Source: JBFXAN01 sp050184225
GTDB lineage: Bacteria > Chloroflexota > Dehalococcoidia > CAUJGQ01
Reading direction: 5' to 3'
Assembly: GCA_050184225.1 (NCBI GenBank)
Contig: JBFXAN010000058.1
Location: 1-35,580 of the forward strand
DNA length: 35,580 nt
In this document: positions 7,793 to 15,637 of the stretch, in pieces
How positions within the stretch are numbered: position 1 is the stretch's first letter
Layout of the letters: every line of letters starts with the position of its first letter
Translations under genes and position numbers: made by a program
The notes under the pieces: model-generated
Database searches by the model: none
The model's input: only the letters and a program-made list of their open reading frames with translations
What the model was told of the DNA's origin: nothing

Positions 7793-10700
7793 CTAGGACA
7801 CGCTGAGGATCGTGCTCATGCCGCGGTCGTAGTGGTCGAATTGCTGGCCGTTCTCTGAGTCGAGCAGGTGACAGCCAAGCTCCCAGGTACCGGCGGTAAG
7901 GTCCACGTCGAGCACAACCGATTGACCGGGCAAAACCATTGCCAGCCGGCCGACGGCGCCGTCCATCAGCCGATCGCCGCCCATGTCTTCATCGTGGTCA
8001 CCGCTGCTTTCGGCCTGCTGGTCGTAGACCTGTACTTCGTGGCCGCGGCTGCCGCTGTTGGTGATCATCAGCCGCACCGGTCCCGCCGGCACCTGTGCCT
8101 GATCCAGCTGAATACCATATTCATCCAGCGTCGCGGCCACCACGGGCGCTGTCGCGGGGAAGTCGTCGCGCTGTCCGGTCGAAACGAATTGTTCGGTAGC
8201 CGTGTGCTCGTCGGCGGCCATCTGCCCATCGGCGTGCTCCGGACGGGCGAAGTAGATCGCCGCCGCGCCGATCGCCAGCGCCACGAGCGCGATCCCGACC
8301 AGGTAGCCGTACTCCCGCACCTTTGCGCCCAGCGGCGGATGCAGGATCTGCTCGGCGCTGGTAGGGCGACGGAAACCACGGAGGCGGAGGGCGTTGGTGA
8401 CGACGCTGACGCTGCTCATCGCCATCGCCGCCGCCGCCAGAACGGGGTTGAGCAGGACATCGAAGAACGGATAGAGGACGCCCATCGCCACAGGAATCAA
8501 TACGACGTTGTAGGCGAAGGCCCAGAACAGGCCCTGCTTGATCGTCGTCACGGTCCGCCGCGAGAGATCGATCGCGGTGACGATGCCGCGCAGATCACCG
8601 CCGATCAGCGTGATATCGGAGGCGGCGATCGCCACGTCGGTGCCGGTACCGATCGCGATGCCGAGGTCGGCTTGTGCCAGCGCCGGCGCGTCGTTGATGC
8701 CGTCGCCGACCATGGCGACGATTCGGCCGTCGGCCTGGAGGGCCGTCACCTGGGCCGCCTTCTGCTCCGGCAGCACCTCCGCGAGGACGTGCTCGATGCC
8801 GGCCTGCCGAGCGATCGCCTCTGCCGTCGCCCGGTTGTCGCCGGTCAGCATCCAGACATCGAGGCCCAACGCCTTCAGCTGCGCCACCGCCTCGCGCGAC
8901 TCCGGCTTGAGTGTGTCGGCCACGGCAATGATCCCGGCGAGTGCGCCATCGACGGCGATATACATCGGTGTGGCGCCGTTCGCGGCCAGATCTGCGGCCC
9001 GGCCGGCCAGTTCGTCGAGGTTGATGTCGTATTCCGCCATCAGTGTCCGGTTGCCGAGGACGACCTCGCGGCCGTCGACGCGGGCCTGCACGCCCCGCCC
9101 GGTGAAGGACTGGAAGAACTCCGCTTTGGGCAATTCGAGTCGCTGTTCCCGTGCCCGCTGGACGATCGCCTCCCCCAGCGGATGCTCGGACCCAACCTCC
9201 ACCGCCGCCGCCAGCCGCAACAGATCCTGGCCGGCGGTCGCGGCCGGAACCTGGAACGAGGAACTCGGGATGATATCGGTGACGGCCGGCTTGCCCCGCG
9301 TCAGCGTTCCTGTCTTATCGATCACGATCGTCGTGATCCGGCGGGTGCCTTCGAGCGCCTCACCACCCCGGACCAGCACACCGTTCTCGGCAGCCTTGCC
9401 GGTGCCGACCATGATCGCCGTGGGGGCGGCCAGGCCTAGCGCGCACGGGCAGGCAATCACCAGCACGGCAATCGCCGCTGTGATCGCCAGCGTCAACCGC
9501 GGGTCCGGTTGTCCGCCACCAAAGATCATCCAGATCACAAAGGTAAGCGCGGCGATGCCGAGCACGGCCGGCACGAAGTAGCCGGCGATCGTATCCGCGA
9601 GCTGCTGCATCGGCGCCTTCGAGCCCTGGGCTTCCTCGACCAGACGCACGATCTGGGCGAGGGCGGTGTCCTTGCCGACCTTGGTCGCGCGGAAGATGAA
9701 GCTGCCGGAGCGGTTGATCGTCGCGCCGATCACCTCGTCGCCCGCGCCCTTGTCGACGGGCAGGCTCTCACCCGTGAGCATGCTTTCGTCGAGGGAGGAG
9801 GCGCCCTCGGTGATCACACCGTCCACCGGCACCTTCTCACCGGGGCGGACGCGCACGAGGTCGCCGGCCTGGAGTGCCTCGACGGGAATGTCTTCCTCGA
9901 CGCCGTCGCGGACCACCCGCGCCGTCTTCGCCTGGAGGCCCATCAGCGCCTTGATCGCGGCGCCGGTTTGCTTCTTCGCCCGCGCCTCCAGCCAGCGGCC
10001 CATCAGGATCAGCGCGACGATGATCGCCGAGGTCTCGAAATAGAGGTCGCGGGGGAAGCCCCAGTCTTCGGCCAGCGAGGGCCAGAGCGTGACGAAGGCG
10101 CTGTACCCGTAGGCGGCGCCGGTGCCGACCGCGACCAGCGTGTTCATGTTCGTGCTGCCATGCCGGGCGGCGGCCCAGGCGGCGCTGTAGAAGATCCGCC
10201 CGGCCCAGAGCAGGACAAAGGTCGTCGCGATCAGCAACACCGGCGCGAGCAGGTCCATGTCGATGCCGAACGGCACATACATGAGCGCCATCATCACCGC
10301 GCCGATCGCGAGGCTGACAAAGGCTTTGCGTTTGAGGTCATCGACCTCCCGCTGCCGCTCGAGCTCGTGGGCGTCGACCGGTTCCGTGGTCGGTACGGCC
10401 ATGGCGGCGCTAGGAGTGGCCGGTACCGAAGCTTGGGCACTCGTCGGAGCCGGCGGCGCGCCGAGCTTGTAGCCGGCCTTCTCCACCGCCGCCTGGAGCT
10501 GGTCGAAGCCCGCCGCGGCCGGATCGTAGATCACCCGCGCCTTCTCGGTCGCGAGATTGACGCTGGACTCTTGGACGCCGGGCACCTTGCCGAGCGCCTT
10601 TTCTACCCGACGCACGCAGGAAGCGCAGGTCATCCCTTCGACCGGCAGCACAAGCTCGACCGGTCCGGCGGCGGGTTGGTGCGACTCGGGATCATGGTGT

Positions 10701-10993
10701 GCGGCATGAGTGTCGATTGTCGGGGTTGGTGCGGGCAGATCGCGCACACCATAGCCCGCCTTCTCGACGGCAGCCTTGAAGTGCTCTGGTCCGGTGGCGG
10801 CCGCGTCGAAGCGGACGCTGGCCTTTTCCGTGGCGAGATTGACGTTGGCCTCGGTCACGCCGGGAACCTTGGCGAGCGCCTTCTCGATCCGGCGGACGCA
10901 GGAGGCGCAGGTCATTCCGGTCACCGGAAAGACGATCTCGCTGGGTGGGCCGTTGGCGCCGGTAGACTGGTTGGTTGGTGTCGTCGTCGTCAT
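7793..10993 (-). CDS. copA: Copper-exporting P1B-1 ATPase CopA with extra C-terminal membrane helix and cupredoxin domain
   Basis: A 1066-residue Cu(I) exporter, longer than the usual 750-850. Order: two HMA domains, each with GMTCASC; eight pump helices with the CPC motif (C515-P516-C517), TGES, DKTGT, SEHP and GDGINDAPAL; then an additional hydrophobic helix (about 895-916, YGYLVGIALVALAIG); then a cupredoxin-like domain to the end. In this last domain H985 (SRGHEVQ), C1041 (ELGCH), H1054 and M1059 (DHYDRGM) match a type 1 copper ligand set, with an extra stretch between C1041 and H1054. Normal CopA has both ends in the cytoplasm, so a ninth helix places the cupredoxin outside. It starts 3 bp after the csoR stop codon, suggesting translational coupling. 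Confidence 0.95.
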   Translation of the reverse strand: MTTTTPTNQSTGANGPPSEIVFPVTGMTCASCVRRIEKALAKVPGVTEANVNLATEKASVRFDAAATGPEHFKAAVEKAGYGVRDLPAPTPTIDTHAAHHDPESHQPAAGPVELVLPVEGMTCASCVRRVEKALGKVPGVQESSVNLATEKARVIYDPAAAGFDQLQAAVEKAGYKLGAPPAPTSAQASVPATPSAAMAVPTTEPVDAHELERQREVDDLKRKAFVSLAIGAVMMALMYVPFGIDMDLLAPVLLIATTFVLLWAGRIFYSAAWAAARHGSTNMNTLVAVGTGAAYGYSAFVTLWPSLAEDWGFPRDLYFETSAIIVALILMGRWLEARAKKQTGAAIKALMGLQAKTARVVRDGVEEDIPVEALQAGDLVRVRPGEKVPVDGVITEGASSLDESMLTGESLPVDKGAGDEVIGATINRSGSFIFRATKVGKDTALAQIVRLVEEAQGSKAPMQQLADTIAGYFVPAVLGIAALTFVIWMIFGGGQPDPRLTLAITAAIAVLVIACPCALGLAAPTAIMVGTGKAAENGVLVRGGEALEGTRRITTIVIDKTGTLTRGKPAVTDIIPSSSFQVPAATAGQDLLRLAAAVEVGSEHPLGEAIVQRAREQRLELPKAEFFQSFTGRGVQARVDGREVVLGNRTLMAEYDINLDELAGRAADLAANGATPMYIAVDGALAGIIAVADTLKPESREAVAQLKALGLDVWMLTGDNRATAEAIARQAGIEHVLAEVLPEQKAAQVTALQADGRIVAMVGDGINDAPALAQADLGIAIGTGTDVAIAASDITLIGGDLRGIVTAIDLSRRTVTTIKQGLFWAFAYNVVLIPVAMGVLYPFFDVLLNPVLAAAAMAMSSVSVVTNALRLRGFRRPTSAEQILHPPLGAKVREYGYLVGIALVALAIGAAAIYFARPEHADGQMAADEHTATEQFVSTGQRDDFPATAPVVAATLDEYGIQLDQAQVPAGPVRLMITNSGSRGHEVQVYDQQAESSGDHDEDMGGDRLMDGAVGRLAMVLPGQSVVLDVDLTAGTWELGCHLLDSENGQQFDHYDRGMSTILSVS

Positions 10994-10996
10994 CGA

Positions 10997-11260
10997 TTAA
11001 CGCCTGGAGATTTCGAACAGTTCGTTGAGCTCGCGGATCACCTGTTCGTCGCGACCTTCCCGGAAGCCCTCCGGCACACAGCCGGCGAGGTGGCCTTCGA
11101 GGAGGAGCGCGTCAAACCGGTCGAGCGCCCGCTTGACCGCGTGCGTTTGCTTCATGATGTCGACGCAGTACTGGTCTTCTTCGACCATGCGCCGAATGCC
11201 TTTGAGATGTCCTTCGATGTACGCGAGTCGCTTGAGCGCCTCGTGCTTTTCCGCCTGCAT
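10997..11260 (-). CDS. csoR: Copper-sensing transcriptional repressor CsoR
   Basis: An 87-residue all-helical regulator of the CsoR/RcnR (DUF156) family. ATG at 11260 has AGGAG about 9 bases upstream; the frame is open 9 codons further without support. Copper ligands C32, H57 and C61 are spaced exactly as C36-H61-C65 in the Mycobacterium tuberculosis protein, and the family core YIEGHLKGIRRMVEEDQYC is present. When Cu(I) binds, proteins of this type leave their operator and the operon is expressed. It is first in the copper operon and is preceded by a GC-rich palindrome (11308-11326) of the kind CsoR binds, so autoregulation with the downstream exporters is expected. Confidence 0.93.
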   Translation of the reverse strand: MQAEKHEALKRLAYIEGHLKGIRRMVEEDQYCVDIMKQTHAVKRALDRFDALLLEGHLAGCVPEGFREGRDEQVIRELNELFEISRR

Positions 11261-11307
11261 GACCGAGACTCCTGCGCGCCGGGGCACGCCAATGCCATTG
11301 ACAACCC

Positions 11308-11326
11308 TACCCCCCTGGGAGGGGTA
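11308..11326. promoter_or_regulatory. Probable CsoR operator
   Basis: The 19-bp imperfect palindrome TACCCCCCTGGGAGGGGTA has six-base outer arms that match exactly. Runs of C and G flanked by TA ends are typical of CsoR operators. It lies 48 bp upstream of csoR and directly downstream of the proposed -10 box, over the expected transcription start. Confidence 0.62.
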
Positions 11327-11333
11327 TAGACCA

Positions 11334-11362
11334 ACAATACCAGCTCACCCGCCGGTTGTCCA
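11334..11362 (-). promoter_or_regulatory. Candidate promoter of the copper operon
   Basis: On the - strand, TGGACA (11362-11357) and TATTGT (11339-11334) are separated by 17 bases, matching 5 of 6 and 4 of 6 sigma-70 consensus positions. Transcription would start near 11327, at the edge of the CsoR-type palindrome, which fits repression by blocking. Confidence 0.5.
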
Positions 11363-11401
11363 GTCTTCATCATGCCGGCAGCAGCACGCCCAACGGCGTC
11401 G

Positions 11402-11460
11402 AGAAAAATCGCAGCACCCCCGATCGCGCGGTGGGGGATGCCGCGATCGAGGGTGCTGCG
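11402..11460 (-). terminator. Intrinsic terminator of the CHRD gene
   Basis: A 19-bp stem with a single mismatch (11410-11428 with 11442-11460) is followed on the - strand by GATTTTTCTC. This is a classical Rho-independent terminator, 45 bp after the CHRD stop codon. It also insulates the copper operon promoter downstream of it. Confidence 0.85.
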
Positions 11461-11504
11461 TGTCGGAGAGAGGCGGGTGGTTCGGCCCGCGGAACGCGAG
11501 GCGC

Positions 11505-11969
11505 TTACTGGAGCTGGCCGCGGATGGCGCCCTTCGCGAACTCAGCATTGTGCACGTTGACGTAGTAGTTGCCCGGGTTGGCGAGGATGCGCTCGATCAG
11601 GTCACGTTCGACATCGGTCGTGCAGCTAGAGACAATCGGGCTCTCCTCGGTCGGCAACGCCGTGAACGGCACCACGACCGGCCCCTCGCCGCCGACCGGG
11701 CCGCGGTGGATGTGCGCGGCGGTCGCCGTGCCGATGTGTGCGGCAAAGATCGCGGCGCAGACCTCACCGCGCTCGGCATCGAGCGTCACCAGCGAGTAGC
11801 CGAAGCCGTCCGGGTCGCCCGGTCCGGGAACCTCGGTGCCGCCGGACAGCAGCGCCGCATACGCTCCGCGGGTTTCGGTATGGGCATTGGCGCCGGAAGC
11901 GAAGATCGTCAGCGCGACCGCGCCCGCCACCAGCGGCAGCGCGATCAATTTCAGAATTCGTGCGTGCAT
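11505..11969 (-). CDS. Secreted CHRD domain protein
   Basis: A 154-residue exported protein. The ATG at 11969 has AAGGAG about 8-10 bases upstream. Residues 1-29 form a signal peptide: MHARILKL, a hydrophobic stretch, then SGANA before HTE, a good signal peptidase I site. The rest is a CHRD domain, named after chordin: ALLSGGTEVPGPGDPDGFGYSLVTLD, TAAHIHRGPVGGEGPVVVPF and the C-terminal NPGNYYVNVHNAEFAKGAIRGQL. Two cysteines (in GEVCAAIF and VSSCTTD) could form a disulfide. The function of bacterial CHRD proteins is unknown. The gene stands alone with its own terminator. It lies upstream of csoR on the same strand, but the terminator argues against it being part of the copper operon. Confidence 0.88.
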   Translation of the reverse strand: MHARILKLIALPLVAGAVALTIFASGANAHTETRGAYAALLSGGTEVPGPGDPDGFGYSLVTLDAERGEVCAAIFAAHIGTATAAHIHRGPVGGEGPVVVPFTALPTEESPIVSSCTTDVERDLIERILANPGNYYVNVHNAEFAKGAIRGQLQ

Positions 11970-12074
11970 GGGTCGGTATCTCCTTCGTGGTTTTGGCGAA
12001 CGGCCGCGCCGACCGTCTCGGTCCGGCGCGGCGATTGTTGACCTCGATCAGTCTTTCACGGACTCCCGCCCGGC

Positions 12075-12121
12075 CCCCTGAAAGCGCCGCCTTGCCACCT
12101 GAAGGACCCCTGAAGGCGCCG
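12075..12121. repeat. Short direct repeat upstream of the CHRD gene
   Basis: CCCCTGAAAGCGCCG (12075-12089) and CCCCTGAAGGCGCCG (12107-12121) match at 14 of 15 positions, 32 bp apart. They lie in a repeat-dense gap between the CHRD gene and dnaN. Function unknown; it may be a fragment of a larger dispersed repeat. Confidence 0.55.
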
Positions 12122-12157
12122 ATTGCAGAATTGCTGCATGGCAGTGCGATGCGGCCA

Positions 12158-12230
12158 CCTGGGAGCGCGGGCATCCGTGCCCGCATCACCGCTCGACACC
12201 GTAGCGGGCACGGATGCCCGCGCTCCCAGG
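12158..12230. repeat. Perfect 27-bp inverted repeat (dispersed hairpin family)
   Basis: Bases 12158-12184, beginning CCTGGGAGCGCGGGCATCC, recur exactly inverted at 12204-12230 with a 19-base loop. One degenerate arm of the same family occurs at 34490-34515. Together with the direct repeat next to it, it fills the gap between the CHRD gene and the dnaN promoter. No T-run follows on either strand, so it is classed as a mobile or dispersed palindrome rather than a terminator. Confidence 0.85.
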
Positions 12231-12308
12231 CGGCGTTCACAAACCTTGGCCGTCGCTGACAACCGCAGATCACTGTCATAACGGTCTTGACACGGTTGCG
12301 GTCTTCCG

Positions 12309-12337
12309 TTGATGGCGTCTGACGGCTGCGCTACAAT
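12309..12337 (+). promoter_or_regulatory. Candidate dnaN promoter
   Basis: TTGATG (12309-12314) and TACAAT (12332-12337) are separated by 17 bases, a good sigma-70-type match. A transcript starting near 12344 would have a leader of about 32 bases containing the AGGTGAG ribosome binding site at 12362-12368. Confidence 0.6.
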
Positions 12338-12375
12338 GCTGATCATAGAGCCAATTGGTATAGGTGAGTACTCCA

Positions 12376-13512
12376 ATGAAGGTAACGTGCCTGCAAGAGA
12401 ATCTGGCGAAGGGGCTGAGTGTGGTCAACCGGGCCGTGGCCTCGCGGACCACGTTACCGATCACGCAGCACATCCTCCTGGCGACGGACGGGGGGCGGCT
12501 GAAACTCTCCGCGACGAATATGGAGATCGCGCTGAGCTGCTGGATCGGCGCGAAGGTGGAGGACGAGGGAACGGTGACGCTGCCGGCCCGGTTTCTCACG
12601 CCGTTCATCGACTCGCTGCCGAACGACCGGGTGGAACTGGCGCTCCAGCCGCGCGGGCGGCAGGTGAAGATCCAGTGCGGGCGCAACCAGGCGACGATCG
12701 GCGGCATGGACGCCGACGACTTCCCGCCGATCCCGACGGTCGAGGGGGACGCGACGATCCGGCTGGAACCGTCGGCGCTGCGCAAGGCGCTGACGCAGGT
12801 CGTATTCGCCGCCGCGACGGATGACTCGCGGCCGGTGCTGACGGGTGTCCACACCAAGGTGGACGGCGGTGAGGTAACGCTGGCGGCGGCGGACGGCTTC
12901 CGGCTGGCGGTGCACAAGCTGACATTGGCGGAACCGGCAGCGACATCGTTCGAGGTGATCGTGCCGGCCCGGGCGCTGTCTGAGTTGAACCGGCTGCTGG
13001 GCGACCAGGAGGGGCCGATCGAGATGACGCTGAACGCGAACCGCTCGTCGGTGCTCTTCCGGCTGAACTCGGTGGAGATGGTGGCGCAACTGCTGAACCA
13101 GGGCGCATTTCCGAACTACAGCCAGCTGATCCCGCAGAGCTACGCGACGCGAGCGGTGGTGCCGGTGTCGGAGTTCCTGCGGGAGACGCGGATCTCGTCG
13201 ATCTTCTCACGCGAAGGGAGCGGCATCGTGCGGCTGCAGGTGACGCCGGGGGAGGGTCCAGCGGTGGGGCAGCTCCATATCTCGGCTCGGGCGGACGAGG
13301 TCGGCGACAACGAGGGTGAGATCGACGCGACGGTCGATGGTGATGCATCAAAGATCGCGTTCAACTCGAAGTACCTCCAGGACGTGCTGTCTGTGCTGGA
13401 TAGCGGCCAGGTGGCGCTGGAGACGACGAATCCGTCGAGTCCGGGCGTGCTGCGGCCGGTAGGCAGCGACAACTACGTGCATGTTGTGATGCCGATGTTC
13501 GTCCAGTGGTAG
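12376..13512 (+). CDS. dnaN: DNA polymerase III beta subunit (sliding clamp)
   Basis: A 378-residue clamp that encircles DNA and tethers the replicative polymerase. The ATG at 12376 is chosen because AGGTGAG lies 7 bases upstream and the product then begins MKVTCLQENLAKGLSVVNRAVASRTTLP, the family's standard start; the GTG at 12364 would place the site inside the gene. Other landmarks are KLSATNMEIALSCWIGAKVEDEG, FPPIPTVEGD, ADGFRLAVHKL, FPNYSQLIPQ and the C terminus YVHVVMPMFVQW. All three clamp domains are present. There is no dnaA, recF or gyrase gene beside it, so this clamp is outside the usual origin cluster. A decayed copy of its last codons is found at 16151-16197. Confidence 0.95.
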   Translation: MKVTCLQENLAKGLSVVNRAVASRTTLPITQHILLATDGGRLKLSATNMEIALSCWIGAKVEDEGTVTLPARFLTPFIDSLPNDRVELALQPRGRQVKIQCGRNQATIGGMDADDFPPIPTVEGDATIRLEPSALRKALTQVVFAAATDDSRPVLTGVHTKVDGGEVTLAAADGFRLAVHKLTLAEPAATSFEVIVPARALSELNRLLGDQEGPIEMTLNANRSSVLFRLNSVEMVAQLLNQGAFPNYSQLIPQSYATRAVVPVSEFLRETRISSIFSREGSGIVRLQVTPGEGPAVGQLHISARADEVGDNEGEIDATVDGDASKIAFNSKYLQDVLSVLDSGQVALETTNPSSPGVLRPVGSDNYVHVVMPMFVQW

Positions 13513-13648
13513 GCGCGTCGTCACTTCAGCAATTATCCTCCACATCTCGAGATGCACCGACCTGCAGCGCCATTCACCAGAGACGGGTGCAGTTCCGCGT
13601 GGCGCAGCAACTCCTGAGATGGAATGGCTACCGTGTCAAATCGGTCGT

Positions 13649-14263
13649 TTACGTTGCGTACCGCGGGCGGCCGGTGGGCCGGTAGACCTGGATCGTTACG
13701 CCCTTCGGGGTGGACCGCGAGTCCGCCAGGTCGAGCGCTAGGTCCGGGCCGGTGTCGGGGAACAGCCGCGTGCCTTGGCCGACGACCACGGGATAGGTGA
13801 GCAGGGTGATCTCGTCGACAAGCTGGTTGTCGAACAGCCAGCGGACCAGGCTGCCGCTGCCGTGCACTTGCAGCTCGCCTCCCGGTTTGGCCTTCAAGTC
13901 GGCGACGGCAACCGCGACGTCACCGGAGAGGACGATCGTGTCCGCCCATTGCGGGTCGGTCAAGGTGGTCGATGCGACGTACTTGGGCCGGGTGTTCAAC
14001 GCCACGGAGATCGGGTTGTTGCCCTGATCTTCCCCCCAGGAACCGGTTCCCCAGGAGCCGGCAAAGATCTCGTAGGTCCGCCGGCCGAACAGGAACGCAT
14101 CGGCACGCTCGTAGACCTCGCCGAGGAATGTCGCGGCCTCGTCGTCGAACAGCGGCAAGGCCCACCCGCCGCGCTCGAACCCGCCCCTGCGGTCCTCGTC
14201 CCGCCCGCCGAGTCCCTGCATCACGCCGTCGACGGAGACGTTCGTGATGGTCGTTAGCTTCAT
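13649..14263 (-). CDS. Dihydrofolate reductase family protein (RibD C-terminal-like)
   Basis: A 204-residue protein of the RibD C-terminal/dihydrofolate reductase-like family. It begins MKLTTITNVSVDGVMQG, with GAGAGGA 9 bases upstream of the ATG at 14263. Landmarks are FLFGRRTYEIFAGSW, the NADPH-loop-like stretch LQVHGSGSLVRWLFDNQLVDEITLLTYPVVVGQGTRLF and the C-terminal YRPTGRP. Proteins of this family are NADPH-dependent reductases of mostly unknown substrate and often accompany SRPBCC and ArsR genes. It lies 262 bp behind a second member of the same family (14526-15131), so it may be the last gene of that operon or a separate unit. The two are distant relatives, not recent duplicates. Confidence 0.88.
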   Translation of the reverse strand: MKLTTITNVSVDGVMQGLGGRDEDRRGGFERGGWALPLFDDEAATFLGEVYERADAFLFGRRTYEIFAGSWGTGSWGEDQGNNPISVALNTRPKYVASTTLTDPQWADTIVLSGDVAVAVADLKAKPGGELQVHGSGSLVRWLFDNQLVDEITLLTYPVVVGQGTRLFPDTGPDLALDLADSRSTPKGVTIQVYRPTGRPRYAT

Positions 14264-14304
14264 GGTCGTGGTTCCTCTCTCGTTGCTTCGGTTGTCGTTC
14301 AGTC

Positions 14305-14343
14305 GGACCGGGCCGCACCGATCACATCGGTCGCGGCCGGTCC
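14305..14343 (-). terminator. GC-rich hairpin between the two RibD/DHFR-like genes
   Basis: GGACCGG...CCGGTCC ends (14305-14343) and ACCGAT/ATCGGT inner arms fold into an approximately 17-bp stem with single-base bulges around a three-base loop. No T-run follows on the - strand. It may end or attenuate the ArsR operon transcript before the last gene. Nothing else was seen in the 262-bp gap. Confidence 0.35.
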
Positions 14344-14525
14344 TTGCCGCAGCCGCGGCGAGAAGTCCGGTGTGGGTCTCCTGTTGGATCAGGAAGCTGT
14401 CAGCGCGGCTGACTTGTCACGTATGACCGGTGGGCCGCGGCGCCGCCACTCAACTCTCGATGTGCCGCCGGCAAGCGATTTGCGCAGGCTCCGGTGATCG
14501 CGGGACGGATGTCCTTCCCTGACCA

Positions 14526-15131
14526 TCAAGACACGGGGGACACGCCGGGCGGGCCGCTGAGCACCGTGGGAACGTACTCGAGCAGTTGGATCTTGCCGTC
14601 GAACGTCCGGCTGGCAACCATGGTGAGTGCAACATCGGGATAGCCGTCGTAGATCCGCTCGCGACCGGTGCTCCCGGTGATCACCGGGAAGACGCCCACC
14701 CGGAAACGGTCCACCAGGCCCGCCTTGAGGAGCGACCGGCAGAGGGAGAGGCTGCCGAGGGTGCTCATGCTGGTGCCGGTGCGCTTCATCGCGGCCACCG
14801 CCTCGACGGCATCCCCGCTAATCAGCCGGGTATTGGCCCACGCCAACGGAGCCTCCAGGGTTGAGGAGAACACCACCTTGGGCATCCTGGTGAGTTCAGC
14901 CATGGCGCCGGCTTCGGCGGTCTCGTCCGCGTCCGATGCCTCGGATGCACCGGCGAAGCCGTACATTAGCCGGTACGTGTTCGCCCCCATCAGGATCGTG
15001 TAGTCGCGGTCGGGCCGCTCGTCAAGCCAGGCGAGATATTCCGGGCCTTCGAGTCCCCACCACCCGGGCCAGCCTTCGGCGGACGCGTAGCCGTCCAGTG
15101 AGGTGATGAAGTCCACAAGCAATTCCGGCAT
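14526..15131 (-). CDS. Dihydrofolate reductase family protein (RibD C-terminal-like)
   Basis: A 201-residue member of the RibD C-terminal/DHFR-like family, beginning MPELLVDFITSLDGYASAEGWPGWWG with AAGGAG about 8 bases before the ATG at 15131. Further landmarks are TILMGANTYRLMYGF, PKVVFSSTLEAPLAWANTRLI and LGSLSLCRSLLKAGLVDRFRVGVFPVITGSTG. The SLDGY and GxxTY motifs are family hallmarks around the cofactor site. It lies 5 bp after the SRPBCC gene and is thus the third gene of an operon headed by an ArsR regulator. Its role is probably an NAD(P)H-dependent reduction, but the substrate is unknown. Confidence 0.9.
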   Translation of the reverse strand: MPELLVDFITSLDGYASAEGWPGWWGLEGPEYLAWLDERPDRDYTILMGANTYRLMYGFAGASEASDADETAEAGAMAELTRMPKVVFSSTLEAPLAWANTRLISGDAVEAVAAMKRTGTSMSTLGSLSLCRSLLKAGLVDRFRVGVFPVITGSTGRERIYDGYPDVALTMVASRTFDGKIQLLEYVPTVLSGPPGVSPVS

Positions 15132-15136
15132 CGTTC

Positions 15137-15637
15137 TTACTCCTTTGAATCCTCGGCGAGGATCGCGTCGATCTGGCCGACGGCCTGCGTCAGGCCCTCC
15201 TCCATGCCCATGGCCGCGAGCTGCTCCATGGCCTCGACGGTCGGAAACTCGCTCTCAATCGACATCCGGGTCTTCCCGCCGCCGATGTCTTGGATCGTCA
15301 CCTGCACGGTCGTCATCGGGAGCTCGGTATTCGGCGTGCCGTCCTCGTTGGCGAAGCCATCGCGGAAGACCAACCGCTCGGGTGGCTGGACGACGTCCAC
15401 GTTCCAATACCCGCGTGGCTGGTCGCCCTCCGGGCCGGTCATGTGGTAGTGGACCTGGCCGCCGGGGCGCAGGTCATGCGTATCGACCGTCGCTGGGTAG
15501 GTCGGCGGTCCCCACCAGCGCTCGAGCTGTCGCGGGTCGCCCCACAACTGCCAGACGCGCTCCGGCGAGGCGTGGAACTCGGCATCCAGCGTCATCGTGC
15601 GCGACTGAGAGTCCTTGCGAAGGTCGGTTACGGTCAT
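15137..15637 (-). CDS. SRPBCC domain protein (AHSA1/START-like)
   Basis: A 166-residue SRPBCC-fold protein of the AHSA1 (activator of Hsp90 ATPase 1-like) group, which forms a deep hydrophobic ligand pocket. It begins MTVTDLRKDSQSRTMTLDAEFHASPERVWQLWGDPRQLERWWGPPTYPATV. The RVWxLWxDPxxLxxWWGP signature and the G-x-V-x-Y-H-M-x-G-P pattern are diagnostic. The ATG at 15637 has AAAGGAGG 6-8 bases upstream and overlaps the ArsR stop codon by 4 bases (ATGA), so the two are translationally coupled. ArsR-SRPBCC pairs are very common; the ligand and output are mostly unknown. Confidence 0.92.
   Translation of the reverse strand: MTVTDLRKDSQSRTMTLDAEFHASPERVWQLWGDPRQLERWWGPPTYPATVDTHDLRPGGQVHYHMTGPEGDQPRGYWNVDVVQPPERLVFRDGFANEDGTPNTELPMTTVQVTIQDIGGGKTRMSIESEFPTVEAMEQLAAMGMEEGLTQAVGQIDAILAEDSKE

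Noticed and set aside
12287..12292. TTGACA as a -35 box for dnaN
   Set aside because: No -10 box lies at 16-18 bases; the TTGATG/TACAAT pair just downstream is much better.
13543..13554. 12-bp palindrome CATCTCGAGATG after dnaN
   Set aside because: Too short to be significant by itself, and it has no T-run or promoter context.
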